Program-made: the position numbers and the translations under genes
DNA from: Nakazawaea peltata
Taxonomy: Eukaryota > Ascomycota > Pichiomycetes > Alaninales > Pachysolenaceae
Assembly: GCA_001599355.1 (NCBI GenBank)
Contig: BCGQ01000007.1
Coordinates: 190,620 to 254,619, forward strand
Direction: 5' to 3'
Length of the DNA: 64,000 nucleotides
Shown: piece after piece, positions 30,369-40,379 of the stretch
Layout: every line of letters begins with the position of its first letter
Numbering within the stretch: position 1 is the stretch's first letter
Notes under the pieces: generated by a model
What the model was told of the DNA's origin: nothing
What the model saw: only the letters and a program-made list of their open reading frames with translations
Databases searched by the model: none

Positions 30369-31430
30369 ATGACACAGACCGAGATTGAAATATCACAAGG
30401 AAGTGAAAAAGATGTTGCTGAGATCAGTCAAGCCGTAGATGACGAGGAAATGAGAAGCGATGGCCCTTTCCATATCTCATCGTTGAAAGGTAAGAATGGG
30501 ATCACTGAGAATGATATTAAGAAGTTGTTGGAGAGTGGCTATAATACTGTAGAGAGTGTGCTGTATACACCAAAGAGAACTTTGATGACCGTGAAGGGTA
30601 TCAGTGAACTGAAGCTGGAACGTTTACTCTATGAGCTGTCTCAAATTGTTCCGATGGGCTTCACCACCCTGAGTGAGTTCCATCACAGACGGTCCGAATT
30701 GATTTGTTTGACTACAGGTTCTAAGCAGTTAGACACTTTATTGGGTGGAGGTATTGAAACAGGTTCTATTACTGAGTTATTTGGTGAATTTAGAACTGGT
30801 AAATCCCAACTTTGTCACACTTTACTGATCACATGTCAGTTGCCTATGGATCTTGGAGGAGGAGAGGGTAAATGTCTTTATATTGATACTGAAGGTACTT
30901 TCAGACCTAGCAGATTAGTTTCTATTCTGAGAAGATACGGATTGAACGAAGATGATGCTTTGGATAACATTGCTTATCTGCGTGCCTTCAATGCCGAGCA
31001 TCAAATGGAGTTGTTGAATCAGCTGCTGAAAATGATGAGTATGTCTCGTTTTAGTTTAATCATCGTAGACTCAATTATGCTGTTGTACCGTACTGATTAT
31101 TCCGGTCGTGGAGAGTTAAGTGCTCGTCAAATGCACGTACTGAAATATATGCGTCAGCTCCAACGTTTGGCCGATGAGTTCGGTGTCGCTGTTGTCATCA
31201 CCAACCAGGTCGTAGCTACCGTTGACCAAGTATATGGTGCAGCAGAGTCCAAAAAACCTATTGGAGGTAACATTGTCGCCCATTCTTCTACCACTCGTTT
31301 GTCTCTCGCTAAGCGTAAGGGAGAGAATCGTTTGTGTAAGGTCTACGACAGTCCCTGCCTTCCAGAAAGTGAGTGCTTATTCGCTATTTATGAAGATGGT
31401 ATTGGAGACCCAAGAGAAGAAGATGAATGA
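30369..31430 (+). CDS. RAD51: Rad51 recombinase
   Basis: A RecA-family strand-exchange protein of homologous recombination, 353 residues. Helix-hairpin-helix N-domain (about 32-100, [11 protein letters not shown] and VKGISELK); Walker [10 protein letters not shown] at 139-147; Walker B LIIVDS at about 231-236; [11 protein letters not shown]; the L2 region ending KKPIGGN; and the conserved end [13 protein letters not shown]. The N-terminal tail is shorter than in S. cerevisiae (400 residues). Several apparent substitutions in the core, such as MLLYRTD, HVLKYM and NQLLKMM, are at CTG codons and become the canonical MALYRTD, HVAKYM and NQAAKMM when CTG is Ala. The L2 loop itself is one residue shorter than in S. 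cerevisiae. It ends 20 bases from the convergent STE5-like gene. Confidence 0.96.
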   Translation: MTQTEIEISQGSEKDVAEISQAVDDEEMRSDGPFHISSLKGKNGITENDIKKLLESGYNTVESVLYTPKRTLMTVKGISELKLERLLYELSQIVPMGFTTLSEFHHRRSELICLTTGSKQLDTLLGGGIETGSITELFGEFRTGKSQLCHTLLITCQLPMDLGGGEGKCLYIDTEGTFRPSRLVSILRRYGLNEDDALDNIAYLRAFNAEHQMELLNQLLKMMSMSRFSLIIVDSIMLLYRTDYSGRGELSARQMHVLKYMRQLQRLADEFGVAVVITNQVVATVDQVYGAAESKKPIGGNIVAHSSTTRLSLAKRKGENRLCKVYDSPCLPESECLFAIYEDGIGDPREEDE

Positions 31431-31450
31431 AATTTTAAATACTTAAGTTA

Positions 31451-34132
31451 TTATTGTGTACCTATTTTAAAAGCCAAGTCGTAGCCTGATTTCAATTGTA
31501 ATTCCTTTGGGAGCAGTAAAATTTGTTCACCTTTTAAACAAAGCTCTGTTGCATAAGACAGGAACCGGGTGACTTTTTGTTTAGATACTTGAGATTCCCA
31601 ATCTATGCATCTTATTATCTCTCCTTCATGACTACCACTTGTCAGAGTCCTTGAGATACCAAAGATCTGAGATTTCAGTTGCTTGAAGGGGGTCTCATCT
31701 TTAGATTCTATACTTTTAATTAAACCAGATATAAATACAAGGTCGATTTCTCTCTGGACATACCGAAGATCTCTTTGAGAAGATAACAAGGGCAGATTCA
31801 AGATGAACTGGAGAACACTTCCGACTGTTGAATCTTCGGGTTCTATCAAATTGGTAGAGTAATTTTTGGGGGTAACAGCAACTCTAACATTGGTGAAGAT
31901 ACGTTCTTCTCCTCCAGGGTTGAATCTAGTCATAGCCAACGGTATCTCCTTATACCCGTCTCCATGGGACTGAATATTCAGTGTACTGGTAATACTTAAC
32001 AAACAAGTCAATGCACTATTTAGTTTTAAATTAGCCAAAGTAAGAGTCATTTTGTCTCCAAAATTCCTATTTGGGGGGTTATCACCCCCAATTTTAATGA
32101 AATCATCATATCCCGAGGTTGAGTTTTCAAATTTACTGATAGTAAAACCTTGGACGGGTTCTAATTCTACTGTGAGCCTCGGAACAACAATCTTCTGAAG
32201 CTCTACAAAATACTCAGGTAAATATGTCTCTAACAATGATGAATAATCATCTAATCTGCACATATGAGCCTGTAAATATACTTGAAGACTTCCTTCACAC
32301 TCATCCAGTGTAACAACCTTCAAGCAATTAGATAAATAGTATAACTGTTCTTTATGATATTTGCTAGGATTTATAAAAATAGTATCAATATCCAGACCAC
32401 TAGTGACTATTAATGAGTGTAATATCTGACTCATGGTTGGGTCTATCTCGGAAGGTTTAACTGTAGGATAAATATTAGTGACCATCATGATTTTCAATAT
32501 AGAGCCACTAAGGCTTTCTTGTCTATTAGACATCAATAACTCACAATTTCTAAGAGACTCAAGAAAGTAACTCTGATTGGACTGAACAATATCAGGGTTT
32601 GAAGTCACTTGAAGATCTCGTATAACCTCCTTCCAGCCCTCCCATCTCAGATTCGTAAACCCGATATAGGTTCCATGCTGGCTGAATTCTCCAAGTGAAT
32701 TTCTACCATTTACGACAAGACCAAATAAATCTTGCTCATCGAGTCCATTGAGACATGAAGATATCAAGAATCTCAAATTTTCTAAATACTCCTCATCATT
32801 AATCCCATTAGAAGAACAGTTAATTACAGAAATGCACAAGACAAGAACCTTTGGAATGGGCAACCTCTTAGGAATCGACATTTGATATACTTTCGGGGAA
32901 GGTTTCTTGAAGGGCACAAGATCTGTGTTTTTGGTGATTAAATCCCATGAGTTTGTGGAAAGTTGTATAATCCGATTCAGATCAAAATCAAATTCATAGG
33001 ATTCTATATCACCGATTTTAGAGAGATCGTAGATAACCCTCTGAAGGAGTCTAGACCATTTAAGAGTGACGATTTTGTTACTACAATTTAAATATATTTG
33101 AGGAACAGCACCAGACTTCAAATTTAATTCCAATTGGCTCTCATTTATCTGAACTGCAGAAGTGAACAGATCTGTACTCATAGATCCTACGATATCTGAG
33201 AGCTCTGAGTCGAGAATTAACAACAATCTTTCGAAAAGAAAGCAATAGAATGGTTTAAGATCTTCATTTTGTGGCTCAGTAGGATGGAGATCGACACCAA
33301 ACTGATCAAAAGTTATTAATGTACCCAAATCAGCCAAATTTACGTCCCCCCAATCACTGATGTCTTCGTTGTTGAGTTTATGCATAATCTCACTGATCAA
33401 CATCTCACAATCTTCAGGGTTCGGCAGAGGATTTTCAATATATGAAGGAGCATTAATATGAATCGAACAATCAACAGTTAACTTAGAACCTTCTTCAGCT
33501 GTTATTTTCAGTCGTTCTGGGCTTAAAACAACAGTTGGAGATTTCATAGACGAGATTATCTGATCTTCGAGAGATACCAGTTGTCGTCCTGTGACAAGTT
33601 GCAGAGGGGAAGCAAGGCCTATTGGAAGAGTATAGTTGTCTACAACGAAATCATGATCGAAATGTATATCACTCAGAAAGAGTAACTCTGTAGATATCTT
33701 GGACTGTAAAGTGTCGTCTTTAGAGCAAGGGACATTTTGATGGCAAATCGGGCAGTGGACTAAAAGTCTCCTAAGATTGGATTGACCCACAAGTGATATG
33801 ACTATGCAATGGAAATGAGCAACATGGTAACATGCCAATTCGACTGGGGGATCTTCTTCTGACAAGATGCAATCGATAGGTTCATCACAAAGACAACAAT
33901 TCATATTGCCATAATTGGATCTCTTTTGTATTGGGGGTTTGAAAGATAGGGAAGGTTTCGAGACATCTTTTGAAGTGAGAGAGGTGAACCTGAGGGGTGA
34001 GACACCAGACGAGATACTGCTGGATTTGTGAGAAAGACCTGAAGGAGAGGTGAAAATTCGACTGATTCTTTTGAGAGAAAATCTCGAGGGGTTCAGAGAA
34101 GAACTCGAGGTTGGAGTAACTGGTTCTTCCAT
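31451..34132 (-). CDS. STE5: Ste5-like pheromone MAPK scaffold (RING-H2, PH, VWA)
   Basis: An 893-residue protein from the ATG at 34132; 13 upstream codons start only with TTG. N-terminal Ser-rich segment with a basic amphipathic patch (FSLKRISRIF), like the membrane-binding motif of Ste5/Far1. Then a RING-H2 finger: Cys79, Cys82, then C-x-H-x2-H-x2-C at 101-109 and Cys127, Cys130. CLCDEPI and VELACYH closely recall Ste5. A PH-like region spans about 280-400, and a von Willebrand A-like domain from about 440 (IPKVLVLCISVINCSS, DLFGLVVNGR). In yeast Ste5 tethers Ste11, Ste7 and Fus3 at Gbeta-gamma. Far1 has the same domain order, so it could be Far1 or a merged ancestor-like form. Two TGAAACA pheromone elements lie upstream. 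Confidence 0.75.
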   Translation of the reverse strand: MEEPVTPTSSSSLNPSRFSLKRISRIFTSPSGLSHKSSSISSGVSPLRFTSLTSKDVSKPSLSFKPPIQKRSNYGNMNCCLCDEPIDCILSEEDPPVELACYHVAHFHCIVISLVGQSNLRRLLVHCPICHQNVPCSKDDTLQSKISTELLFLSDIHFDHDFVVDNYTLPIGLASPLQLVTGRQLVSLEDQIISSMKSPTVVLSPERLKITAEEGSKLTVDCSIHINAPSYIENPLPNPEDCEMLISEIMHKLNNEDISDWGDVNLADLGTLITFDQFGVDLHPTEPQNEDLKPFYCFLFERLLLILDSELSDIVGSMSTDLFTSAVQINESQLELNLKSGAVPQIYLNCSNKIVTLKWSRLLQRVIYDLSKIGDIESYEFDFDLNRIIQLSTNSWDLITKNTDLVPFKKPSPKVYQMSIPKRLPIPKVLVLCISVINCSSNGINDEEYLENLRFLISSCLNGLDEQDLFGLVVNGRNSLGEFSQHGTYIGFTNLRWEGWKEVIRDLQVTSNPDIVQSNQSYFLESLRNCELLMSNRQESLSGSILKIMMVTNIYPTVKPSEIDPTMSQILHSLIVTSGLDIDTIFINPSKYHKEQLYYLSNCLKVVTLDECEGSLQVYLQAHMCRLDDYSSLLETYLPEYFVELQKIVVPRLTVELEPVQGFTISKFENSTSGYDDFIKIGGDNPPNRNFGDKMTLTLANLKLNSALTCLLSITSTLNIQSHGDGYKEIPLAMTRFNPGGEERIFTNVRVAVTPKNYSTNLIEPEDSTVGSVLQFILNLPLLSSQRDLRYVQREIDLVFISGLIKSIESKDETPFKQLKSQIFGISRTLTSGSHEGEIIRCIDWESQVSKQKVTRFLSYATELCLKGEQILLLPKELQLKSGYDLAFKIGTQ

Positions 34133-34258
34133 GGTGATAAGGTCAATGATCAGGTATGCTCTCTTACGCAAGTATAAACTAACCGAGACAGAAACAATAT
34201 CATGAGTGCTATCTTATAGAAGAACCACACATATTTATATGAAGTCGCTCATGCATTA

Positions 34259-34468
34259 TGAAACAACCGAGAAACCTGTGTGAAAAACCCCCCAAAAAGA
34301 TCTACATTACAGCCGCAAAAAGTGGGTACCAAAAGGGGATGTAACAAGAAAAATAGGCAGGTGATAAATAAAGACGCAGGGATAGATATGGGATGAAAAG
34401 TGAGTGCAAAAGTGAGTACTAAAAGTGAGTACTAAAAGTTTAAATAAATAATTTTTGAAGTTGAAACA
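34259..34468. promoter_or_regulatory. Two TGAAACA pheromone-response elements
   Basis: Exact TGAAACA at 34259-34265 and 34462-34468, about 130 and 330 bases upstream of the STE5-like ATG. TGAAACA is the Ste12 site; tandem copies in the promoter of a pheromone-pathway gene fit feedback control. Each alone could occur by chance. Confidence 0.45.
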
Positions 34469-34937
34469 ATATTGAATTAGGTTGACACAAGGGGGTATTT
34501 TGAGTGCAAGAGCCGAGACTGAGAATTACGCATAATAAAGAGGGCGTGGTAGGGTCAGGGTCCTGTTGAGAACATAATGGGAATATAATGGGAGAATAAT
34601 GGGAAACATAGGCAACAGTATTACTGACATAATGGTAAGATGATGGTTGATACGAGTCTGATAATTTGAGATGGATAGTACAGAACAATGACTGTTTTTA
34701 GTGTAGGTGTGTCAATGCGAAGTAGCAGCATGGCAGCAACGGCCTCTTTAAATTATGCGCATTTAACACAAAAAAGATCTAAATGCAGTAGAAACGGCCA
34801 AAGTGCAGGAGCGTAGAGATTGAGGGGAAAAAAGGGAAATAAATACGGAGAGCCCCATTTAGAGGGGGATGGAATAGAGGATGTGGGTGAATGTATGACA
34901 AGAGGGCGATCATAGAAAGTGTGGGTTGGTTTCTATG

Positions 34938-35066
34938 GTAGTATCCATGGTAGTACCCGTAACCAGTGTAATACCCAGCGTAGTACCCACTGTAATCCTA
35001 CCGTAATACCCACCGTAATACCCAGAGTAATAACCAGTGTAATACCTACCCTAATACACACCCTAA
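34938..35066. repeat. 12-bp minisatellite GTAATACCCACC, about 10 units
   Basis: Head-to-tail units such as GTAGTACCCACT, GTAATACCCACC, GTAATACCCAGA, GTAATAACCAGT and CTAATACACACC, with one 18-base and one 11-base unit. It lies about 480 bases upstream of STH1. The units are diverged. Confidence 0.75.
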
Positions 35067-35548
35067 GCAGTAGATCTCTAACCATCACAAATACCACAAA
35101 AATATAAACTTTAAAAATTAACCCATAAAATCCCAACACCCACCGAACAGAGTAATAGAAACCCAGCCTTATCTCAAAATATATAGATCGTCCTCGTAAT
35201 ATTCAATACCCTATCATTACCAAGCTAACCCCCTTCCTCATTCGACAGCCCCTATTCCCAAACAATATTCCCCATTTAAGAATTTAACCTCACACGACCA
35301 TCGTCCAAAAAACACGAAAGAAAAAAAAGCGTGCGAAATTCTTCTCAATTTTTTGTTTAGAGAAAGTCACGACAAGAAGGATTGAGAAGGTTGATCCGAT
35401 CGCGATTTATCGATTGAATTAGGTGCTTTAAACGACCAAACCCGAGCGTATCGTCTGGAAGAATTGATTGATTCGTTTTTGATTCGCTTTGATTCCCTCT
35501 ATATATAAGCGCCATTGGAACTTTAAATCGGACAAATCAAAGATTGCA

Positions 35549-38500
35549 ATGTCGGACCAAGACGTGAAGATGGGATATGGTAGCGCGGTGGAGACAAACG
35601 GCAGTATTGCTGCTGCGATTTCTGCCGTAGCGGCTGTTGCCACTGGAGTAGATGATACCGCTGTTAGTGGTGGTTCTGCCGGTGGCGTTGACGGCGCTAA
35701 CGGCGCTACAGCTCCTGAACAAACCGATCAACTCACCACTCCTTCAGAGATTGAAATCGAACTGGAATCACCAGTTAAGGTCACTGTACCGCAACCACGT
35801 ACTAAACAAGAAGTGGAGCTTTTACTTGCTCAATATCTCAAATTGACCCTGTCCACACAGCCTTTAACCACTGAAGAAGAACTGTTCCGTGACGCCATCG
35901 AGGATTGTTTGTATGAGATCTCTGAACAGCAGGCTAAAATTGATAAATTGTCCGACACTTGGGCTCAGAAATCCCTCGATACCAATGATTTGGACTTGCC
36001 GTTGCTTCAGAAACAGCTTTTGGCCTTCCAAATGTTATCTCATGATATTAATTTACCCGAATCTTTACAGAAAGACTTAATGGAGGAGTCTGATATGATT
36101 GAGACTGAGCCTACATCGGCTGAAGAAGAGGAAGAAGATGAAAAATCGACATTTGTGGCTAGAGCTGCTCTGTTGGGTCTTTCAGATCTGCAAATAATCT
36201 CCACAGCTGACTCGGTAGGAGCTGAAGAAGTTGAAGATGTCATTTCTAACAAAATTTCTACAAGAATTCGTCTGTTGGAACGTCTTTCTGCTCTGCTTGG
36301 GTCATTTGACGTTCTGAAATGGGATAAAATCGGTCTTCAGGGCTCGGCTGAAACAGTCGAAGGTATCGACGACTTGAAAATGAAACTGCTTGTAGAATTA
36401 AAGCTGTTGAATTTATTACCACGTCAAAAATGGCATCGTCGTAAGATTGCCGAACGTTGGTCTCAGAGAGCTCATCTTGATGATCCTTTGCTCTCTTCTA
36501 ATCCTGTAGTAAGATCACTGCAAAGACATATGCATTTGACTCCTAAAGTGTTTGCTATACAAACTTCCAGATTACTGGAACAATTAGAACAACAACAACT
36601 GCGTGAACAAAGATCCCGTGAGACCCGTCTGCATTTACTGAAGGTGGAGAAAATTATAGATGCTTCCGATGCTTATTTGAATCAGAAGGAAGATCATATG
36701 TTACGTTGGTCGAATTTGGGTAAGTCTATGCAATTCTTACATCAAAAGACAGAGAAAGAAGAGAGTAGGAAATTGGAGAATACAGCTAAGCAACGTTTAC
36801 AACTGTTGAAGCTGAACGATGAAGAACTGTATTTGAAATTGTTGGACCAAACTAAAGATACAAGAATTACACATTTGTTGAAACAAACAAACCAATTCTT
36901 GGACTCGTTGCTGAACGCTGTGCGGGATCAACAACAAGAGGCCAGAAGAGGAACTGATTCTGCTCTGGCTGTGGCCACTGACGATGAAGAAAGAGAGAAG
37001 ATTGACTATTACAGTGTAGCACATCGTGTCAAAGAGACTATTGTTAAGCAACCTTCGATTCTTGTTGGTGGTACTTTAAAAGAATATCAAATTAAAGGTC
37101 TTGAATGGATGGTTTCGTTAGTGAATAACCATTTGAATGGTATTTTAGCCGATGAGATGGGATTGGGTAAGACTATCCAATCTATTTCTTTGATTACATA
37201 TCTTTATGAGATGAAACAAGAACGTGGGAAGTTCCTTGTCATTGTTCCACTTTCTACAATCACCAATTGGACTTTAGAATTCGAGAAATGGGCTCCTTCA
37301 TTGCGTACCATTGTCTATAAAGGTTCTCCACAGAACAGAAAGAACTTACAATTCGAGATCAGAGCTGGTAACTTCAATGTGTTGTTAACTACTTACGAAT
37401 ATATCATTAAGGACAGACCATTATTACTGAAATTCAGATGGGCTCATATGATTATCGATGAAGGTCATAGAATGAAGAACTCCAAGAGTAAATTGTCCTC
37501 TACATTGACTCAATACTACCATACCAAGAACAGATTAATCTTGACTGGTACTCCATTACAGAATAACTTGCCTGAATTGTGGGCTTTATTGAATTTCGTG
37601 TTACCGAAGATTTTCAACTCTGAGAAATCGTTCGATGAATGGTTCAATACACCTTTTGCCAACACGGGAGCTCAAGATAAGATGGAGTTGACTGAAGAAG
37701 AGAGTTTATTGGTCATTCGTAGATTGCACAAGGTGTTACGTCCATTCTTGTTACGTAGATTGAAGAGAGACGTCGAGAAGGATTTACCTGATAAGGTTGA
37801 GAAGGTTGTCAAATGTAGATTGTCGGCTTTACAATATGTGTTGTATCAACAGATGTTGAAACACAATGCTTTCTTTGTCGGTAAACAGGCTGCTGGAGGA
37901 ACAAATAAGAGTGGTATCAAGGGTCTTAATAACAAGATCATGCAATTGCGTAAGATTTGTAACCATCCTTATGTATTTGAGGAGGTTGAAGATGTCATCA
38001 ATCCAAGTCGTGGTACTAATGATATGATTTGGCGTTGTTCTGGTAAGTTCGAATTACTTGACAGAGTTTTACCGAAGTTCAAAGCTAGTGGTCATAGAGT
38101 TTTGATGTTCTTCCAAATGACTCAAGTCATGGATATCATGGAGGATTTCTTACGTTTAAGAGATATGAGATATCTTAGATTAGATGGTGGTACAAAGGCA
38201 GATGATCGTCAAGATATGTTGAAACTGTTCAATGCTCCAAACTCTGAGTATTTCTGTTTCTTGCTTTCGACCAGAGCTGGTGGATTGGGTTTGAATTTAC
38301 AAACTGCTGATACTGTTATTATTTTCGATACCGATTGGAATCCACATCAAGATTTGCAACTGCAAGATAGAGCTCATCGTATTGGACAGAAGAATGAGGT
38401 CAGAATTTTACGTTTGATCAGTAACGATTCTGTTGAAGAGATGATCTTGGAGAGACTGCATCAGAAATTGGATATTGATGGTAAGGTTATTCAAGCTGGT

Positions 38501-39520
38501 AAATTCGATAACAAGTCTACTCTGCAAGAGCAAGAAGAATTCTTGAGGAAGTTGATCGAGCTGGAGCAACTGAAGAGTGCCGGAGCAGACGAAGAAGATG
38601 CCGAGTTAGAAGATGAACAGTTGAATGACGTGCTTCTGCGTAATGATGATGAGCGTATCCTCTTTGCTAAGATGGATGAAGAAAGACTGAGGCTGCAAAA
38701 GCTGCTGCTGTATAAGACTCGTTTGATGCAGGAGGAAGAGTTACCTTCTGTCTTCAAAGAAGATATCACTGTACATTTACTGGATCCTTCTTCGACTGAT
38801 TTGGGTCGTACCAGAGAGAAAAAGAGAGTATACTATGACGATGGTTTAACTGAGGAGCAATGGCTTGATCTGATGGACGATGATAATGACTCGGTTGAGC
38901 TGCTGATTCTGCGTAAGAGACAGCGTATCGAAAGACTTAAGCTGAGTAGGGCCCGTAACAGCAGCAGAGCTCAATCTGTTGAGACCTTAGATTCAGCTGA
39001 CGATGATTTGAAGAGCATTGAAGCCGAGACTCCTCAAAGAAGACCAACTAGAACTAGTAGAACTTCAGGTTCAGGTCGTCGTAGTAGAAGAGCTAATCTT
39101 AGTGATGAAGAAGAAGAGCAAGCTTCTGATATGGATTTGGAATCAGATGAAGATGTGGTTCAAGCCGAAGAAGATGACGACGATGATGAAACTTACCCTG
39201 AATATGTTACTAAGCTGTTACAAATGATTGATAAAATGGATCAAATGGTAGATGACGAAGATTCTCATTATCTCACGGGAATTTTCCAAGTCTTGCCATC
39301 GAAAAAAGCTTATCCTGATTATTATAAAATCATCAAAAGACCTATCGCTATCGAACAGATCCGTAAGAACTTGAAGAACGGCACTTATTCTAACTGGAAT
39401 GAGGTGATTCTGGACTTTGAGCTCATGTTTACTAATCTGCAGACATACAATGGTGATGAGAGTGTGATCTTTAAGGATTCCGTCAAGTTGTTGGAGTATG
39501 TCAGGTCGTACAATGGTTAA
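35549..39520 (+). CDS. STH1: Sth1, ATPase of the RSC chromatin remodeller
   Basis: A Snf2-family remodelling ATPase of 1323 residues. The frame opens upstream with TTG at 35489; the first ATG is 35549 (MSDQDVKMG). Low-complexity N-terminus; helical HSA/post-HSA region before YYSVAHRVKETI; helicase domain with DEMGLGKT (about 534), DEGH (about 635) and TGTPLQNN; C-terminal helicase lobe; motif VI near 937; SnAC-like acidic segment; basic stretch (RRPTRTSRTSGSGRRSRR); bromodomain (about 1217-1320, with the ASYN-loop equivalent YNGDES). Length, YYxVAHR and NPSRG favour Sth1 over Snf2 (1703). The CTG at 38360 turns QLQDRAHRIGQ into the universal QAQDRAHRIGQ when read as Ala. Essential for nucleosome positioning at promoters. 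Confidence 0.93.
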   Translation: MSDQDVKMGYGSAVETNGSIAAAISAVAAVATGVDDTAVSGGSAGGVDGANGATAPEQTDQLTTPSEIEIELESPVKVTVPQPRTKQEVELLLAQYLKLTLSTQPLTTEEELFRDAIEDCLYEISEQQAKIDKLSDTWAQKSLDTNDLDLPLLQKQLLAFQMLSHDINLPESLQKDLMEESDMIETEPTSAEEEEEDEKSTFVARAALLGLSDLQIISTADSVGAEEVEDVISNKISTRIRLLERLSALLGSFDVLKWDKIGLQGSAETVEGIDDLKMKLLVELKLLNLLPRQKWHRRKIAERWSQRAHLDDPLLSSNPVVRSLQRHMHLTPKVFAIQTSRLLEQLEQQQLREQRSRETRLHLLKVEKIIDASDAYLNQKEDHMLRWSNLGKSMQFLHQKTEKEESRKLENTAKQRLQLLKLNDEELYLKLLDQTKDTRITHLLKQTNQFLDSLLNAVRDQQQEARRGTDSALAVATDDEEREKIDYYSVAHRVKETIVKQPSILVGGTLKEYQIKGLEWMVSLVNNHLNGILADEMGLGKTIQSISLITYLYEMKQERGKFLVIVPLSTITNWTLEFEKWAPSLRTIVYKGSPQNRKNLQFEIRAGNFNVLLTTYEYIIKDRPLLLKFRWAHMIIDEGHRMKNSKSKLSSTLTQYYHTKNRLILTGTPLQNNLPELWALLNFVLPKIFNSEKSFDEWFNTPFANTGAQDKMELTEEESLLVIRRLHKVLRPFLLRRLKRDVEKDLPDKVEKVVKCRLSALQYVLYQQMLKHNAFFVGKQAAGGTNKSGIKGLNNKIMQLRKICNHPYVFEEVEDVINPSRGTNDMIWRCSGKFELLDRVLPKFKASGHRVLMFFQMTQVMDIMEDFLRLRDMRYLRLDGGTKADDRQDMLKLFNAPNSEYFCFLLSTRAGGLGLNLQTADTVIIFDTDWNPHQDLQLQDRAHRIGQKNEVRILRLISNDSVEEMILERLHQKLDIDGKVIQAGKFDNKSTLQEQEEFLRKLIELEQLKSAGADEEDAELEDEQLNDVLLRNDDERILFAKMDEERLRLQKLLLYKTRLMQEEELPSVFKEDITVHLLDPSSTDLGRTREKKRVYYDDGLTEEQWLDLMDDDNDSVELLILRKRQRIERLKLSRARNSSRAQSVETLDSADDDLKSIEAETPQRRPTRTSRTSGSGRRSRRANLSDEEEEQASDMDLESDEDVVQAEEDDDDDETYPEYVTKLLQMIDKMDQMVDDEDSHYLTGIFQVLPSKKAYPDYYKIIKRPIAIEQIRKNLKNGTYSNWNEVILDFELMFTNLQTYNGDESVIFKDSVKLLEYVRSYNG

Positions 39521-39608
39521 TCTATCCAACTATTTACTCTAATTTGTGTATTAATATAGAGATTCTAATATTGAGAGATGTAATTACTTAATATAGTAAC
39601 TTCTTTTA

Positions 39609-39632
39609 TAGGAAGTTAAATATAACTTCCTA
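39609..39632. terminator. Perfect 9-bp inverted repeat 3' of STH1
   Basis: TAGGAAGTT, a 6-base loop (AAATAT) and AACTTCCTA form an exact hairpin about 90 bases past the STH1 stop, within AT-rich 3' flank. It could act in 3'-end formation; yeast genes do not need hairpins, so the role is uncertain. A Reb1-type CGGGTAA follows at 39659-39665. Confidence 0.35.
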
Positions 39633-39803
39633 ATATCGTAATATTATTATATCCCCTTCGGGTAAGTGTAACTTACAGAATTTACCCAAGCAAATTTTTA
39701 CTGAAAAATTTTTCATTTTCCCTTTTCACATAAATAGCGCGCTGTTCCTTTGAAAAGGGTCTTTTTTCACTGTTAACTAAAGAAATTTATAGGATATTAA
39801 ACA

Positions 39804-40379
39804 ATGAAGTACATTCAAACCGATCAAATTTTGGAGATCCCAGAAGGTGTCTCTGTCAACATCAAGGCCAGAATCATCAAGGTTACTGGACCAAGAGGTG
39901 AATTGACCAAGAACTTGAGACACATCGATGTCACTTTCTCTAAGGTCAGTGACAAGGCCATCAAGATCACTGTCCACAACGGTGACAGAAAGCACGTTGC
40001 TGCTTTGAGAACTGTCAAGTCTTTGATTGCTAACTTGATCACCGGTGTTACTGTTGGTTACAAGTACAAGATGAGATTGGTTTATGCGCATTTCCCAATC
40101 AACGTTAACTTCATTGAGAAGGACGGTGACAAATACGTTGAGATCAGAAACTTCTTGGGTGACAAGAAGGTCAGATTAGTCAAGATCCGTGAGGGTGTTA
40201 CCCCAGAGATCTCTTCCCTGCAAAAAGATGAGTTGATCTTCTCTGGTAACTCTTTGGAGGATGTTTCTCAAACTTGTGCTGACGTTCAACAAATCTGTAG
40301 AGTCAGAAACAAGGATATCAGAAAGTTCTTGGATGGTATTTACGTTTCCGAGCGTGGAAACATTGTTGAGGAGCTGTAA
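39804..40379 (+). CDS. RPL9: Ribosomal protein uL6 (Rpl9)
   Basis: A 191-residue 60S ribosomal protein, the usual length. Start [27 protein letters not shown] is the uL6 N-domain signature, and [24 protein letters not shown] the C-terminal one. There is no intron. Codons are strongly biased to the preferred set (GTC, TTG, AAG, AGA), as expected for very high expression, and CTG appears only where the protein varies. It follows STH1 by 283 bases on the same strand. A Reb1-like CGGGTAA lies about 140 bases upstream. Confidence 0.98.
   Translation: MKYIQTDQILEIPEGVSVNIKARIIKVTGPRGELTKNLRHIDVTFSKVSDKAIKITVHNGDRKHVAALRTVKSLIANLITGVTVGYKYKMRLVYAHFPINVNFIEKDGDKYVEIRNFLGDKKVRLVKIREGVTPEISSLQKDELIFSGNSLEDVSQTCADVQQICRVRNKDIRKFLDGIYVSERGNIVEEL

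Larger units (their letters stand above)
34133..35548. other. 1.4-kb divergent region STE5-like / STH1
   Basis: It holds two TGAAACA pheromone elements on the STE5 side, short GTGAGTACTAAAA repeats (about 34397-34440), a 12-bp minisatellite (34938-35066), GTCGTGTG-type near-copies of the recurrent word (reverse at 35291-35298) and a TATATATAA stretch at about 35501 just before the STH1 ATG. No protein gene is supported. Confidence 0.55.

Noticed and set aside
31080-31240. Apparently mutated RAD51 core ([22 protein letters not shown])
   Set aside because: Each odd residue is a CTG codon; reading CTG as alanine gives the canonical sequence. It is evidence for the code, not for a degenerate recombinase.
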